This document shows, in pieces, positions 35,351 through 46,288 of a stretch of 64,000 nt of DNA. The notes beneath the pieces were generated by a model. It saw nothing but the letters and a program-made list of their open reading frames with translations, was not told the origin of the DNA and did no database searches. Where the stretch lies: NCBI GenBank assembly GCA_016617785.1, contig JADILM010000009.1, positions 186,001 through 250,000 on the forward strand, in the 5' to 3' direction. How positions within the stretch are numbered: position 1 is the first letter of the stretch; every line of letters begins with the position of its first letter. This DNA comes from Sporobolomyces roseus. Its lineage: Eukaryota > Basidiomycota > Microbotryomycetes > Sporidiobolales > Sporidiobolaceae. The translations under genes and the position numbers were made by a program.

Positions 35351-35450
35351 AAAATCGCTTGAATGAGAAATGTGGAAAGAAATCGTTTGTCGTCTTGAGC
35401 GAGCGTGTTGAACACTAGCGTGAGCCGAGCGTCGCGGGCAGAGCGATAGC

Positions 35451-36793
35451 ATGAACTATACTGCACTAAAGCGAAAGCGCCCGAAGAGCCTGAGTCGCTA
35501 TCGTGAAGGTTGCGAAGTGATTTCGAGAGAAAACTTCGACGGCTTGAATTCGCCCAACGTCGTTTCCCTCCTCTCGCGAGAGCTGCGAGCAACCAAAGCG
35601 ATCAACAATTCGTCGTCCTCGCTCGAGAGCAAAAGGCCCCACTCACTGAATTGGTCTAACTTCTTCTCCCCTCCTTCTCTCCCTCATTCCATGTTCTCCC
35701 AATCTGCACTTCACAATCCTCGCTACCTTATTCCACCTGGCCCAAACAACACTCTACGACCTTTGATCAGCAACCGAAACGCCCACATCAATCGATTGTA
35801 CTCTATCCTAGTCCACCTTTTATCACTCCCTCCTTCCTTCCAAACTTCTACTAGACTCTTGAGGGCATGGCGAGCGTTGGCAGGATGTAAAGAAGTTCAC
35901 GTGGGAGTATTATGGAGGACTGGTACTGCCGTGATTGAGAGAATTCGAGGGAGAGGGTTTGAAGAGGAGGACGAAGAAGAGGAAAGAGAACGCAACGATA
36001 GGAAAGCAGATTGGTTGAAATTCGTACAAGAGGGCAAAGTCGAAAAGGTGGAAAAGTTCAATGAATACATCCTGGCCCTCGTCGCGGCTGGGAGGACTCA
36101 ATTTGCTTTGGATGAACTCGAATCGTAAAATTTCCTCTTCTCTCTCTCTTTCCTTCTTACTCTTCACTTCTAACCAACTTCAACTCCTTTTGCAACTGCT
36201 TAGGTACTTGGATAATCAACCTTATCACGATTCAATCTCGCTAAACACTCTATCGGCTCAACTCGCACTTTTACTCGCTCAGCCTGGTCCAACGACTTTT
36301 CTTCCCCCTCCACCTTCTTCCTCTTCGACTAGCTCAGATGATGAACAGGATGATAACGGGAAAAGGAGAATAGGGAATGGGACGAATGGGAGAGACCAGG
36401 AGGGGAGGAACGGAAAACGTGTCAAAGCGGTTGAGCACTCTTCACCAGGTTCGTCTCTGTCCACTTCAGCTTGATGTAGTGAGCAATAGCTGATATGAAG
36501 TCTGGTCCAACAGATGACGAGCTCTTACCCTTCCTTCAATCCATTTCTCGACATTCTCCCGCTCTCTTCTCGAAAGCCAAAGAACGTTTCAAACGGGCTG
36601 CTCAACTGGATGAGCGTCAGGAGAAGGAGAAAGATTCGAGTGCTCAAGTTGGAGTAACTGGAGAAGCTGCTAGATGGTTAGAATTGGTGAGCTTTCCCTT
36701 TTTCCCTCTCTCCCTTTCCTCCCGTCTGATTATTCCCCGTCCCAGATTCAACGATCAGAGAAGATCGATAATCGAGACGGCTCTCCTTCCTGA
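35451..36793 (+). CDS. Rrn11/TAF1A-like RNA polymerase I initiation factor (tentative)
   Basis: Exon 1 starts at 35451 (MNYTALKRKRPKSLSRYREG). The core reads AHINRLYSILVHLLSLPP, then RLLRAWRALAGCKEVHVGVL and WRTGTAVIERIRG, an acidic insert, then KFNEYILALVAAGRTQFALD. After an intron (about 36126-36204) it continues YLDNQPYHDSISLNTLSAQL. This resembles the Rrn11 family pattern of helical repeats with AWR-KEV-LW. A Ser/Asp-rich segment, a second intron (about 36452-36515) and ELLPFLQSISRHSPALF follow. The last exon encodes IQRSEKIDNRDGSPS. Rrn11/TAF1A is a subunit of the Pol I core-promoter factor in the nucleolus. The family match is from memory of its pattern only, and the 3' end may extend further. 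Confidence 0.5.
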
Positions 36794-37689
36794 TCGCTCT
36801 GCTGTACCCTCAAGTCTGTCCTGTCGTCGTAACAATACTTTTCGCCCATCGACAATCGACTTTCTCGACTCTGGACGACTCGCTTCGACGGCTCTGTCTC
36901 GCGTCGATCTATCCATCTCTTCTCTCCCCTCCCCTTTCCCTCCCACGACGGCTACATCGAAGCTCTGCCCTACGAAACCCGCTTTCTACGGAATAGACGA
37001 GGCGTTCACTGAGGTGATCGAGTCAAACTGCGGCCAACACCAAACCAACCATACAACTTCTTCATCCCTTTCCAACACGACATATGTTCGGTTCAGGATA
37101 CGAGGATCGCTCTTTTCGATTCTCACAGGGGAAACTCGTTGCAACATCTCTCCTCCTCCCCTACCCCATCCCCATCCCTCAGAGGGTTCATTACGACATT
37201 CGTAGTATTCGCTTCGACTTCATCTTCACCTTCGACTCTACTCTTGATCGTCCTCGGACTCGGCAGGAGTCTTAGTCGAATTTCGAAGTTCGGTAGTGGG
37301 AGCGAAACCTACTAATTTTCTAATGAACCCTCATATCCTCTCTCTCTCTCTCTCTTCCCCTCCCCTACCCCATCACATCAGAAACTCGCCTCCATCCTTA
37401 TCTCGGACTCATTCAACATTACGATATGAGGTATAAAACCGTCATTTAGTGAGGCGAAGAATCGAATCAATGACCCGCTTTCGCTATCCTTACCAGACCC
37501 CGTAAAGGTCTATTACGTACAGATAGATAGTAGTGTGGCCAACATTGTTATTTTTTCGTAGTTTTGTCGGTTTCGCCTTCTTGCAATTCGAACTTCGTCT
37601 GCGATCAATAATTTGTTTCCTCGTTCCGATCAAGAGAGCGGCTTCTCTTCTTCTCCTTTGCCTCTCCCTCGCAGTTGATGCAGTCGTTA
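36794..37689. other. Intergenic stretch with short coding-like pieces, no model
   Basis: Several short stretches look codon-like but could not be joined. On plus, FYGIDEAFTEVIESN (about 36988-37035) and RLHPYLGLIQHYDMRYK after a good acceptor (about 37380-37445). On minus, GFAPTTELRNSTKTPAES ending at a stop near 37235. A CT-dinucleotide run lies at about 37338-37356. The stretch may hold the 3' end of the Pol I factor gene or decayed coding DNA. Confidence 0.3.
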
Positions 37690-38215
37690 AGAAGCCTTTG
37701 AAGTGGCCGGCTCTGCGAGAAGCGAGGAAGGAAGCGTCGACCTTGCGAAGTTGCGAATCTGTTCGAAGTGAAAAAAATTGCTCTACGGCTCGACTTGAGC
37801 TTTTGTATGCGCTGCTCTTGCCACGTCCTCACAGTCTATATTATATAAAACAGTGCTAGTCTCGTTCAAGCAGATCTGCGGAGTCTTGCGAAGTGTTCGA
37901 TTCGATTTCGCTTTCTCTTCCTCCTCCAAATCACTCGAAAACTCACTTGACAGCACTCAATCACCTCGGACTCGCTAAGAACAATTCGGCATCAGTGCTA
38001 GTTCAGTATCAGCAGCCTCAAGAAGTCTCGCAATCTCTTCATTCAGGTTTCGACTCGAACGACTTTCACATCTGAACAAGCGAATTCTCCTTCCGACTCG
38101 AATCAGAGGAGCTCTAAGACTGCTAGAGAGGTAAGTGAGGCTACTGAGCTACTCTCCGCGACTGTAGTTGATCGCTCTGTCGTTGATGACAGACCTCTTG
38201 CTCGTTCTCTCAAAG
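37690..38215 (+). repeat. F-gene promoter/leader repeat, plus copy
   Basis: The 5' flank of F1 is an inverted copy of 50572-51085, the 5' flank of F4. Shared pieces in order include AGCGAGGAAGGAAGCGTCGA, CTTGCGAA followed by TCGAAGTGA, then near the gene GACTCGAATCAGAGGAGCT, GAGCTACTCTCCGCGACTG and TGATCGCTCTGTCGTTG. The last part contains a likely 5' UTR intron (AGGTAAGTGAGG donor, ATGACAG acceptor) just before CTCTCAAAGATG. Confidence 0.75.
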
Positions 38216-39838
38216 ATGAACTTCAACTCTCTTACCAACGAGACTCTACAACGTATTGTCGATCTATGTCATGCAGGAGATCGAGCATACGCCGCAAGAC
38301 AAGCACCGATTCCAGCTGTTGTGCGCAGGAAAAGTAAAGGACTCGGAAAGGTGAAGAGCAAAGTTGTTTCGCAAGAGCACTTGAACTACGGTGAATGGTG
38401 GGGCAGGAGCTGTTCAGCGATCTCTATGGTCAACAAGAATCTCAGAAGCATGTCAATTAAATATCTCTTCACCGCAAGTTGAAATTTTGTTCTCCCCTTT
38501 TCGCTCGAAGCTGATCACTCTCGCCTCCTACAGACGCTCCGTCTTTCGAAAGACCAAGATGACATCTTTCAATACTCGATCCTCGGCTCGCCCGCTGGCA
38601 ACTGTATTGAAACTGTCATCTTCGACCACGCTGCTCGAAACGATGAAACCTCCCTATTCGCTTTCATTTGTCGCACCTTACCCCTTCTTCCGAATTTGCG
38701 CGCAATCGAGGGCTTCCGATCACAATTCAGCCGTCGCCTCTGCCTCGGTACAACGCCATCTCTCGCGACCAAATCGATCAAATGCAAACGTGCTCTCGAA
38801 GCTCTCACTCGAATCGCTACGCAGATCAAAAGGTGGGACATCACACTCGAGCACAGTGTTGCTGAACTACTCCTCTCGAAGAACTACAACGGAATCGAAT
38901 CGCTCACTCTTGAGTCCCTCGAGAGCCTAGGCATTTTCATTCTCGAATCGAGCGGAACAGGCTTCCCTTCCCTCCTCTCGTCTTGCTCAGCACTCCGAGA
39001 TCTCACCATCAGACACGTCCATCGTCTCCATGACCCGGCCCTCGAACCCGTTGAGACTTCAGTTCTTTCCACCTACTTCTCATTCGCAAATTCTCTCCGA
39101 TCCCTCACGCTCGACCTCGAACGTGACCAAGGACGTACGACTGCCAACGAATCTGAATTCATCGCTCTCTTCTCCTCCCTCGAATCTCTTCACCTGACGA
39201 TCCGCTCCACCAGTCTCGACGAAATCGAATCGAAAGCATTCCTCCTTCCGAAACTTTCCTCCCTCAAAGTCGTCGATTGCCCTTTCCTTCACATGCACAT
39301 TCTCATTCGCTGTCTCAACCTACCCTCCATCTCAGATATACACTTCGAGCAGAGTGGTCTGCAAGACTCCGAACCGACTCCTATCGAGGAACTCGACGAA
39401 ATTCGCAAACTAGTTTCGGAACTCGGCGCCTACTCTTCCAGTCTTCAAACCTTCTGCTTCACCTCTCGAGGATTGTCTCAAGTAGCTGCGGAAGCGCTCT
39501 CAAGCCTACGTGCCATGGTCAAAGTCAATTCAGCCTTCGTCTCGCCTTCGAACGATTTCAAGTCTCGGGCTGCGAACAGGACTAGAAGTGTGATGGATTT
39601 GAGTGACAGTGACACGGATGAAGAGGATGAAGAGGAAGATATCAGAATTGTGGGGACTTCGGAATCAGCTCGATCGCATCAAGTCGACAACGAGGACAAC
39701 TTCCGAACAACAGAGAAGTTATTGGAATGGGCGCATGATAGGTTCAAGAGTTGTCGAAAGATCGATGTTGCTGGAGTTGGGGAATTGAGGAAAGTGCTCG
39801 AACCAGTCAAGGAATTGAAGGAATGGTTGGAAGATTGA
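38216..39838 (+). CDS. F-box/LRR-like protein F1
   Basis: The first of the F subfamily. The start at 38216 gives MNFNSLTNETLQRIVDLCHA, then EWWGRSCSAISMVNKNLRS and KYLFT. The first intron (38474-38533) has a GC donor (GCAAGTTG) and an ordinary AG acceptor, and joins to TLRLSKDQDDIFQYSILG. The body is leucine-rich (LFSSLESLHLTIRSTSLDE; LPKLSSLKVVDCPFLHMHIL), followed by an acidic Asp/Glu run and the tail VLEPVKELKEWLED. Predicted to be an F-box-type adaptor with an LRR substrate-binding body. The subfamily shares SCSAxSMVNKxLR and the FxYSILGxxxGNCI block. Function is inferred from the fold only. Confidence 0.72.
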
Positions 39839-40297
39839 TCATGAGGAAATGAAGAGTGCGAAGAAATGAATTGAAACGCTTGAAACCGCTTTTTTGCTTG
39901 TACCTTGACATTGCGTTATGGCCTTGATCATTCGATACTGCTCGCTTCCCATACAACGAATCGAGAGCTTTGAGAGAAGTGATGAGTCCGTCTCTCTTTC
40001 TCCTTCACTTCATTCGAAACGTCAACTTTTCACCTCGCATCAACTCTAGAGTCTCTTGAATACGCTTCATAGCGATTACAACTGATCAGTACCGCTCTCC
40101 AGCGACTGTACTCCTCGACTGCTCGACTCGAATTCGATTCACCTTCCTCATCTCAAACAAGCTCCCTCTCCGTCCGACTCGAATCAGAGGAGCTACACAT
40201 CTACTGTAGAGGTATGTGAGGCTTTTGGGCTACCCTCTACCTCTGTAGCTGATCACTCTTCCGTTTGTTGACAGATCTCTTGCTCGTTCCCTCAAAG
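39839..40297. other. Spacer/leader upstream of F2
   Basis: This contains a shorter version of the F-gene leader: GACTCGAATCAGAGGAGCTAC at about 40177-40197, a donor-like GAGGTATGTGAGG, then TGACAG and CCCTCAAAGATG. It probably includes a 5' UTR intron. No further gene is seen. Confidence 0.5.
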
Positions 40298-41924
40298 ATG
40301 AACTTCAACTCCCTTCCCAACGAAACTTTACAACATATTGTCGATCTATGTCATGAAGCAGATGAGGCTTGTAAGCAAAGGAGGAGAGACAAACCCGGAG
40401 TCAAATCTCAGATGAGGAGGACAGTTCCTCTTCCCACGAGACGGGGAAGATCGATCAAAGAATCACAGCCAAGAGATTACCGTGATTGGTGGGGTAGGAG
40501 CTGTTCAGCTATGTCGATGGTCAATAGGAGATTGAGAGAAATGGCTATCAAACACATCTTCACGGCGAGTCGAGTGCTTTTTCCTCCTTTCGCCGTCGAG
40601 CTGATCTCCTTTAGCTCCAATGCAGACCCTACGGCTCTCCAAAGCTTTCGAGGACGTCTTCCAGTATTCGATCCTTGGCTCGCCTGCCGGGAACTGCATC
40701 GAACACTTGATCTTCGACAGCTCGGGTGGAAACGATTCAACGAGTTTCGTATGCCAAACCGGTCCTCAGCTTCCCAAGCTACGCTCGATTGTCGGACTAT
40801 CTGCCGACTTAACGGCCGACATCTGCTTGACTTCGCAACAAGTCCTGTCGGATCCTTCGAAGGTTGCAGTTTACCTCAAAGGGCAACGAGCTCGTCAAAC
40901 CCTCCTTCAAATTGCTTCTCAAATCACGAAATGGGACATCAAGCTCGACGGAGAAGATGCAGAACTCTTCTTGAGTCAGAACTACGCCGGAATCGAATCG
41001 CTCGCCTTGAACTCCGATGAAGACTATGGATTCGCAATCTTGGAATCGGCAGATTCAAAGTTCCCGTTCATCCTTTCGAAATGCACCAAGCTTCGAAACT
41101 TATCGATTATTCAAACCAATGGTCACGAGAACTCTATCGTTGGACCCCTCGTCGATTCCGTTCTCTCCACCTCATTCCCCTTCGCTGCAACCCTTTGCTC
41201 CCTTACACTCGACCTCGAACGTTACGGAGAATCGACCACTTCCAACGAGCTCGTATTCCCTACCCTCTTCCCTTCACTCGAAATCCTGAAGATCACGTTT
41301 CATTCCGACGATCTCGACCAAATCCGAACAAAATCTTTCATCCTCCCGCGACTCCTCAAGCTCGAAGTCGTCTATTGCCCCTTCTTGTACATGCACGTCC
41401 TCATCGAATCCCTAATCTTACCCAGCATTCGCTCTATCCAGATTGAGACGGCCGATTCCACCGAAGCAACGTACGATGCGGGTCTCGAGGAAATGCGCAA
41501 ACTCGCAGCTGAAGTCGACGCCTCTGCTTCAACCCTCGAACTCTTCCACCTACTCGACGACGATGGTATCGATGAAGAATACACTACGCCTCTCGTTTCA
41601 ATCAAGACCGATGCCGCTATCTTCGTCAATTCGCAACTTATCAAGGAACCGAAGTCGTCCACCGTTCGACACAGAGGCGCTAAACAGTCAATCGATTTTC
41701 ACATCGATGAAGATCATGACTGCAGTCTGTTGGATCTCGACGGACTCGGCGGCAGAGAATCGGAGAAAGAGGGAGTTGACGAGGTTTCAGACCCTACAGA
41801 GGCATTATTGAATTGGGCACGTCAGAGGGTCAAGAGGTGTCAAGAGGTCGACGGTGCTGGTACTGGGGGAGTAAGGAGGGTTCTTGAACCGGTCAGGGAG
41901 TTGAAGGAATGGTTGGAAGATTAG
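40298..41924 (+). CDS. F-box/LRR-like protein F2
   Basis: The start at 40298 gives MNFNSLPNETLQHIVDLCHE, then WWGRSCSAMSMVNRRLRE and KHIFT. The first intron (40565-40625) again has a GC donor (GCGAGT), at the same position as in F1. Exon 2 begins TLRLSKAFEDVFQYSILGS and continues with SFVCQTGPQLPKLRSIVGL, ITKWDIKLDGEDAELFLS, FPFAATLCSLTLDLERYGE and LPRLLKLEVVYCPFLYMHVL. It ends VLEPVRELKEWLED at 41924. It is most similar to F4 on the opposite strand (both have LSQNYxGIESLxLNS and DYGFAILES). Predicted adaptor, as for the family. Confidence 0.72.
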
Positions 41925-41987
41925 AGACTGAGTTGATCGCATGAAACGCTTGAAATCGCTTGAATCGTATCGAGTCGATAGCTTTGA

Positions 41988-43197
41988 ATGTTCCGAGATA
42001 GCGAGAGTCGTGCTGAGGAAAAAACAGGATTAGCGACGAAGCACAGAGGAGCTCGACTTTCGACTGAAGCGCAAGAACAACGTCTCGTACTTCGCAAGTT
42101 CCTCCAGATCGCCACTCGCATCAGGCACTGGATCGTCGAGCTCACAGCGGAGGAGGTGGAAGTCATCGTTCTCACCAGCCCTGATTCGATTCTGTCCCTC
42201 GCTTTACTTTCGCCTGTTTTGAGCGGTTCTCCTCTCCTCGAAACCTCCGAAAGCCGATTCCCTTCCATCCTCCGAAACTTAACGTCTCTTGATACTCTCC
42301 ACATCGCCAGGTCAAGATGTCTCGACGATCCTAGCCGCGACAAACTTCCTTTCGTCCACTCGTCGGCACTGGCGCTACCTTACCCTTTCGTCACTAGCCT
42401 CACCTCCCTCACACTCACGACCGACTCTTTCAGCATCAATCGAGTCGACAACACTGCTATGCAGTTCGCCGCGCGATTCCAGCACCTTCAGCACCTTCGA
42501 ATCGAGTCTTTCGATTTCATCTTCTCGGCACAAGCTAGAGGCCACGAGCAGGAGGAAGAGGCAGACGAAGAGCTCGACTACCGATTTCCAAACCTTCTTC
42601 ATCTCGAGCTCATGGGTAGCACGATCTATCGACTCGACTCGCTGCTCTATCGACTGATCCTCCCGAAAGTTCGAACGATTCGGTTGTAGTACTTCACTTG
42701 GTACGATTCACAGATGGTCGATCGAGAAGGCGCGCTGGACTCAGATGACACGAGGATGGAATACGTTCGCGGAGGGGCTCTCGCGCTTCTCGTCAACGCT
42801 CAAACACGTCTATCTTCGATCACAATACGGTCTGTACGGATCTTTCTTCGAGGAACTCGTCAAGCCCGTCGAGGAGGAACATCGCAATGGTGTCGTTCCG
42901 TATACCTTCCGCTTCGACGATGAAAAGCAGCTCGGCGAAGCGGAGTTGGACGTTTCGGATGGCAAAGCTCGAGTCGATGGAAATTATGCTTGGAAAAAGG
43001 TCAAGACGAAGTTGAAGAATGAAGGGCTTCTGGAGAGTATCAGGGCGAGGACGAAAGAGTTGGCGGCATGGATGTTGGAGCAAGTCGATGCGGTGAAGGA
43101 AAGCGCGGTGAAGGAAAGCGAAGGTATTCCTCAAGCGAAACAGTTGCTCAGGACGATGAAGCTTGCTGGTGACCTGAAGAAGTGGATGGAGGACTGA
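41988..43197 (+). pseudogene. 5'-truncated F-box/LRR relic (F3)
   Basis: This begins only 64 nt after the F2 stop and lacks the F-box exon and the first half of the LRR body. From 41988 it reads FLQIATRIRHWIVELTAEE, LTSLDTLHIARSRCLDD, FPNLLHLELMGSTIYRL and ILPKVRTIRL, then meets a TAG at about 42687. A changed frame resumes from about 42745 (EGLSRFSSTLKHVYLRSQYG) and runs to the family tail MKLAGDLKKWMED at 43197. A 30-nt intron could bridge the stop but would be unusually short here. Loss of the 5' part plus a stop and frame change favour a relic. A short expressed protein is not excluded. Confidence 0.6.
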
Positions 43198-43915
43198 GGG
43201 AAGAGGGCAGGATGTGCAAGAGAGATCGGACAGAGAAGGAGAGAGGTAGAGGGAGATTCGAGTGCTTTGACCCTCTTGAAATTCGTACTTTTTTTTGCTA
43301 TTCTCTCGTGAAGCTTAGTCTCGCCTTTTGACTCTCTCACTCTCGCCGAACGTAGAGAAAGCAGGAATGAGGTGAAATAAAGCCTTCAAGGCCTCGTCGT
43401 GAAGTGCATTCCGAAAGGATAAGAAATGAAGATAAAGACTAAAACAAAACCGAGAGCTCGAAAACCAGTTCGAAGCCCTCAGGTTAACCCTAAGAAACAG
43501 AAGACTATCCTCCGCCTCCTCCAACCCTAACCAACCTCGAAGGTACAAATAAAGCCAGTTATTCGTTCGACGATAGCGAGAAGGGAGGGGTGAGACAAGG
43601 AAAATATCGGGGATAACGTGAAGATAGAAGGGGATATTCAAAAGCGTGAAGAAGAGTTGAAAGGATACAGGGTAATGACCGTGAGTAATAACCGAGAAGG
43701 AGAAGACGGAAAAGTTGCGAAGTGGTTCTTGTGAAGAGGAGAAGTCGTTGAGTTGTTGTTGCCGTTGCTGATAGTGATATACCGTGATAGAGAGGAGAGA
43801 CCCGTGTTCGGAAGCCCGTTGATAAAGAAGAAGAAGGAGGTGATGCCCGAAAAACGAAAGTTGCGAAAGGAGAGGAAGTTTTTGGTGATGATGAAGAAGA
43901 GGAGACGAAGGGGGT
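43198..43915. other. Convergent spacer between F3 and the GH26-like gene
   Basis: About 720 nt of 3' flanks. A long minus-strand open frame (43315-44019) shows no family motif and overlaps the 3' end of the glycoside hydrolase gene, so I treat it as chance. Confidence 0.4.
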
Positions 43916-45338
43916 TTAAGCGAGGTATTGCTTGGTGACGTAGTCGCCAGAGTCTCCTGCGATCTTGTAAGAGTAGTTGTCCTTGTACTGCAGTGAGGGA
44001 AAGGGAAAGTCAGTCTCAATGAGGAGAAGTGAGCGAAAGAAGCGAAGGCTCACGTAGTTGAACCAAGAGACGGCGATGTAGTGAGGCATCTCGGACTTGG
44101 TGTTGGACGAGGTCATGTCCTTGAACCAGTCGAGACGGTTGGCCATAGGAGCCCCAATACCGAGACCGATTTCACCGATAGCGAAGTGAGGACCGTTCTC
44201 GGAAGTGTAAGCGTCGTGGAAAGGCTTCATAACGTCGACGAACGAGTTGCCAGAGGTTTGCTTGGGGTAGTAGTCGCTGTGGGTTTCGAATTGGAAAAAT
44301 CAGCGGCAGCTCAAAGAAGGCGATTCATCTCAAGTTGAAAACTCACATTCCGATGAGGTCGACGGTCGAGTGGTCATCAGGGTAGAACTTTTGGTACTCG
44401 TCGAGGGAAGCGACGTTGGGAGTGAAGAACATCTTGACTTCAGGAGCGATCGATCGGCAAGCTTTCGCGACGACGTCCCATCCCTCCTTGAAGTCGTCGA
44501 CGGTTCCTTGGTAGGTACCATCCTTTTGGTAGTAGTTGACTTCGTGAGCGAATCGAAGCCAGACCTCGACACCCATATCGGTGTACTCCTTCATCACTTT
44601 GCAGATGGCGACGGCTTGTTGGTTGTTGTCGTACTTTAATCCCCACCATCCTCCAATAGGCATGACGGCAGCTATCGATGGAGCAAGGAGTCAGTCTCTA
44701 TTGCATAGAGAAGGGAGAGAGGGAGAGAGCATACGTTGGAAGACACCAGCCTTGACAATTTGATCCTTTCGCCATTTGAATTGGGAACCATCGAAAAGAG
44801 TTCCAGCGTGAGCTTGAGCATACCAACCTTGAGCAGCTGAAGATTGACCGATAGCGCTCTCAATCTCAAAGATAGTTTGGGCAGATCCTCCACCAGATCC
44901 TGTAGAACAAAAGGGAAGAGGAGTTAGCTTTTTGTTTTTCGACGAAAGTCGGAAAGCAAACGTACCATCATCGGGAAGGAAACCGACAAAGATGTTGTTC
45001 TTCTTGCAGCCCTTGAGGTTCCATCCAGTCAAGGAACCAGAGCCGGATGAGGAGGAAGAGGAAGAAGAGGAAGAGGAAGAGGTAGAAGCGGAATTTGATG
45101 CGGATGAAGTGACAGATCCCGATGAACCTTTTGATGACCACGAGGTAGAGTCTGATGAGTCGTCCGCTGAAGATGAAGAGTCGTCTTTAGCGTAAGCGGC
45201 GATATTTGATGCTTTTGCTGCGGAGGTCGAGGCAGAGACGGAACCGGAAGAAGAGTGATGGCGACGATGGCAGTGTTGTTTGGCCGACACAGTCGATGCC
45301 ACTAGGGTCAAGATGGAGAATGCGGTAGAGAAGTGCAT
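43916..45338 (-). CDS. Secreted glycoside hydrolase, family GH26-like
   Basis: A predicted extracellular beta-mannanase-type or related glucanase enzyme. The N-terminus MHFSTAFSILTLVASTVSAK is a clear signal peptide. A long Ser-rich, probably O-glycosylated linker follows, including a poly-Ser run (encoded at about 45050-45100). The catalytic domain begins at WNLKGCKKNNIFVGFLPDD. MPIGGWWGLKYDNNQQAVA, then VWLRFAHEVNYYQKDGTYQG, carries the probable acid/base Glu (HEVN). DLIGMDYYPKQTSGNSFVD and HFAIGEIGLGIGAP, with the probable nucleophile Glu, follow. Then come HYIAVSWFNY and a short last exon ending VTKQYLA. Five exons are separated by short introns. The GH26 assignment rests on the HExN and GE-x-G blocks and their spacing. 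Substrate specificity is not readable. It is the only secreted enzyme in the island. Confidence 0.75.
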
Positions 45339-46288
45339 GTTACGTTAAAGGAGTGAGGTTGAGGAGGAGGTGTGATGGGCGCGTGAAAGTGAGGAAGAGA
45401 GAGGGGAAGGGAAGAAGTGGGCTGTTTGGGCGTGAGAGGAAGGAACTGAACAGGGAAGATGGACCGACTAGCGGCTTGGGCGAACAAAGAGACGACGACT
45501 GGAAGGAGGGGAAAACGAGATGAAGATGAGGAGAGAGAAAGAGAGAAGAAATGGATTTCCGACAAAGGCCTTTTCGAACAATAAGACGCGTTCGAGGCTC
45601 GGCGTTCGCGTCCCTCCTTTTTATCACTCAGAGAAATTTAAGCTTTCATGCCTCGCATGCCTGTCGATCGTAGATTATGGTAGATCTCTCTCCTCTCGAC
45701 TCTATCCACGCAGTACCGTCCTATGTCAAACTTCTCATGGTACATACGAGGTCTTTGCGAACGAGTGCCCCGTGCGGTTGAAGGGCATTCTACAGGAAAA
45801 AAGGGAGACGCCGAGCGCTGAATGGACGCGTTTCCCTTGAGTTTTCCTTGAAACTTCTCTGCACAGCTCGGAAGCGATTCCTTTTCGTTCGCATCACGGC
45901 TCGGCTGTGATCGACCTTCCATTCACTCTGGTATGCGGAAAGAGGCATACTGAACAGCTTCTTTCGACAACAAGCGGTGCTTTCTTTCGTTCGGGTTTAA
46001 ACGCTCAATGCGAATCACAAAGGGTCAACGAAGTGGAGTCAAAGGGAGGATACGCGAGAGACGTGCTCGTCAAAGGGAGCGATGAAACGACAAAAGGGAA
46101 AGAGGCGTTTGGATGATCGATGATGAGGATTCGAAAGAGAACTCGAAAGTTGATTTCGCGAATTTGAGGGATTGCAAGAACACGACGACGAGAAAAGGGG
46201 AGTACGACAGAGCAAGAAGGAATCGCAGATATAGGAAAGACAGAGAACGATAAGCAAAGAAACGAGAGAACGTTCAGTCGAAAGGCGT
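45339..46288. other. Long spacer upstream of the GH26-like gene
   Basis: About 950 nt of 5' flank of the hydrolase and 3' flank of bleomycin hydrolase. Its length fits a regulated promoter. Open frames here have no motifs. I could not identify specific operator sites. Confidence 0.35.

Noticed and set aside
43315..44019. Minus-strand frame of 234 codons at the 3' side of the GH26-like gene
   Set aside because: It overlaps the true last exon in another frame and is rich in Ser/Leu/His without a recognisable domain.
44932..45195. Acidic plus-strand frame opposite the GH26-like gene
   Set aside because: It is the complement of the poly-Ser linker (GAG/GAA runs), which explains the Glu-rich translation.
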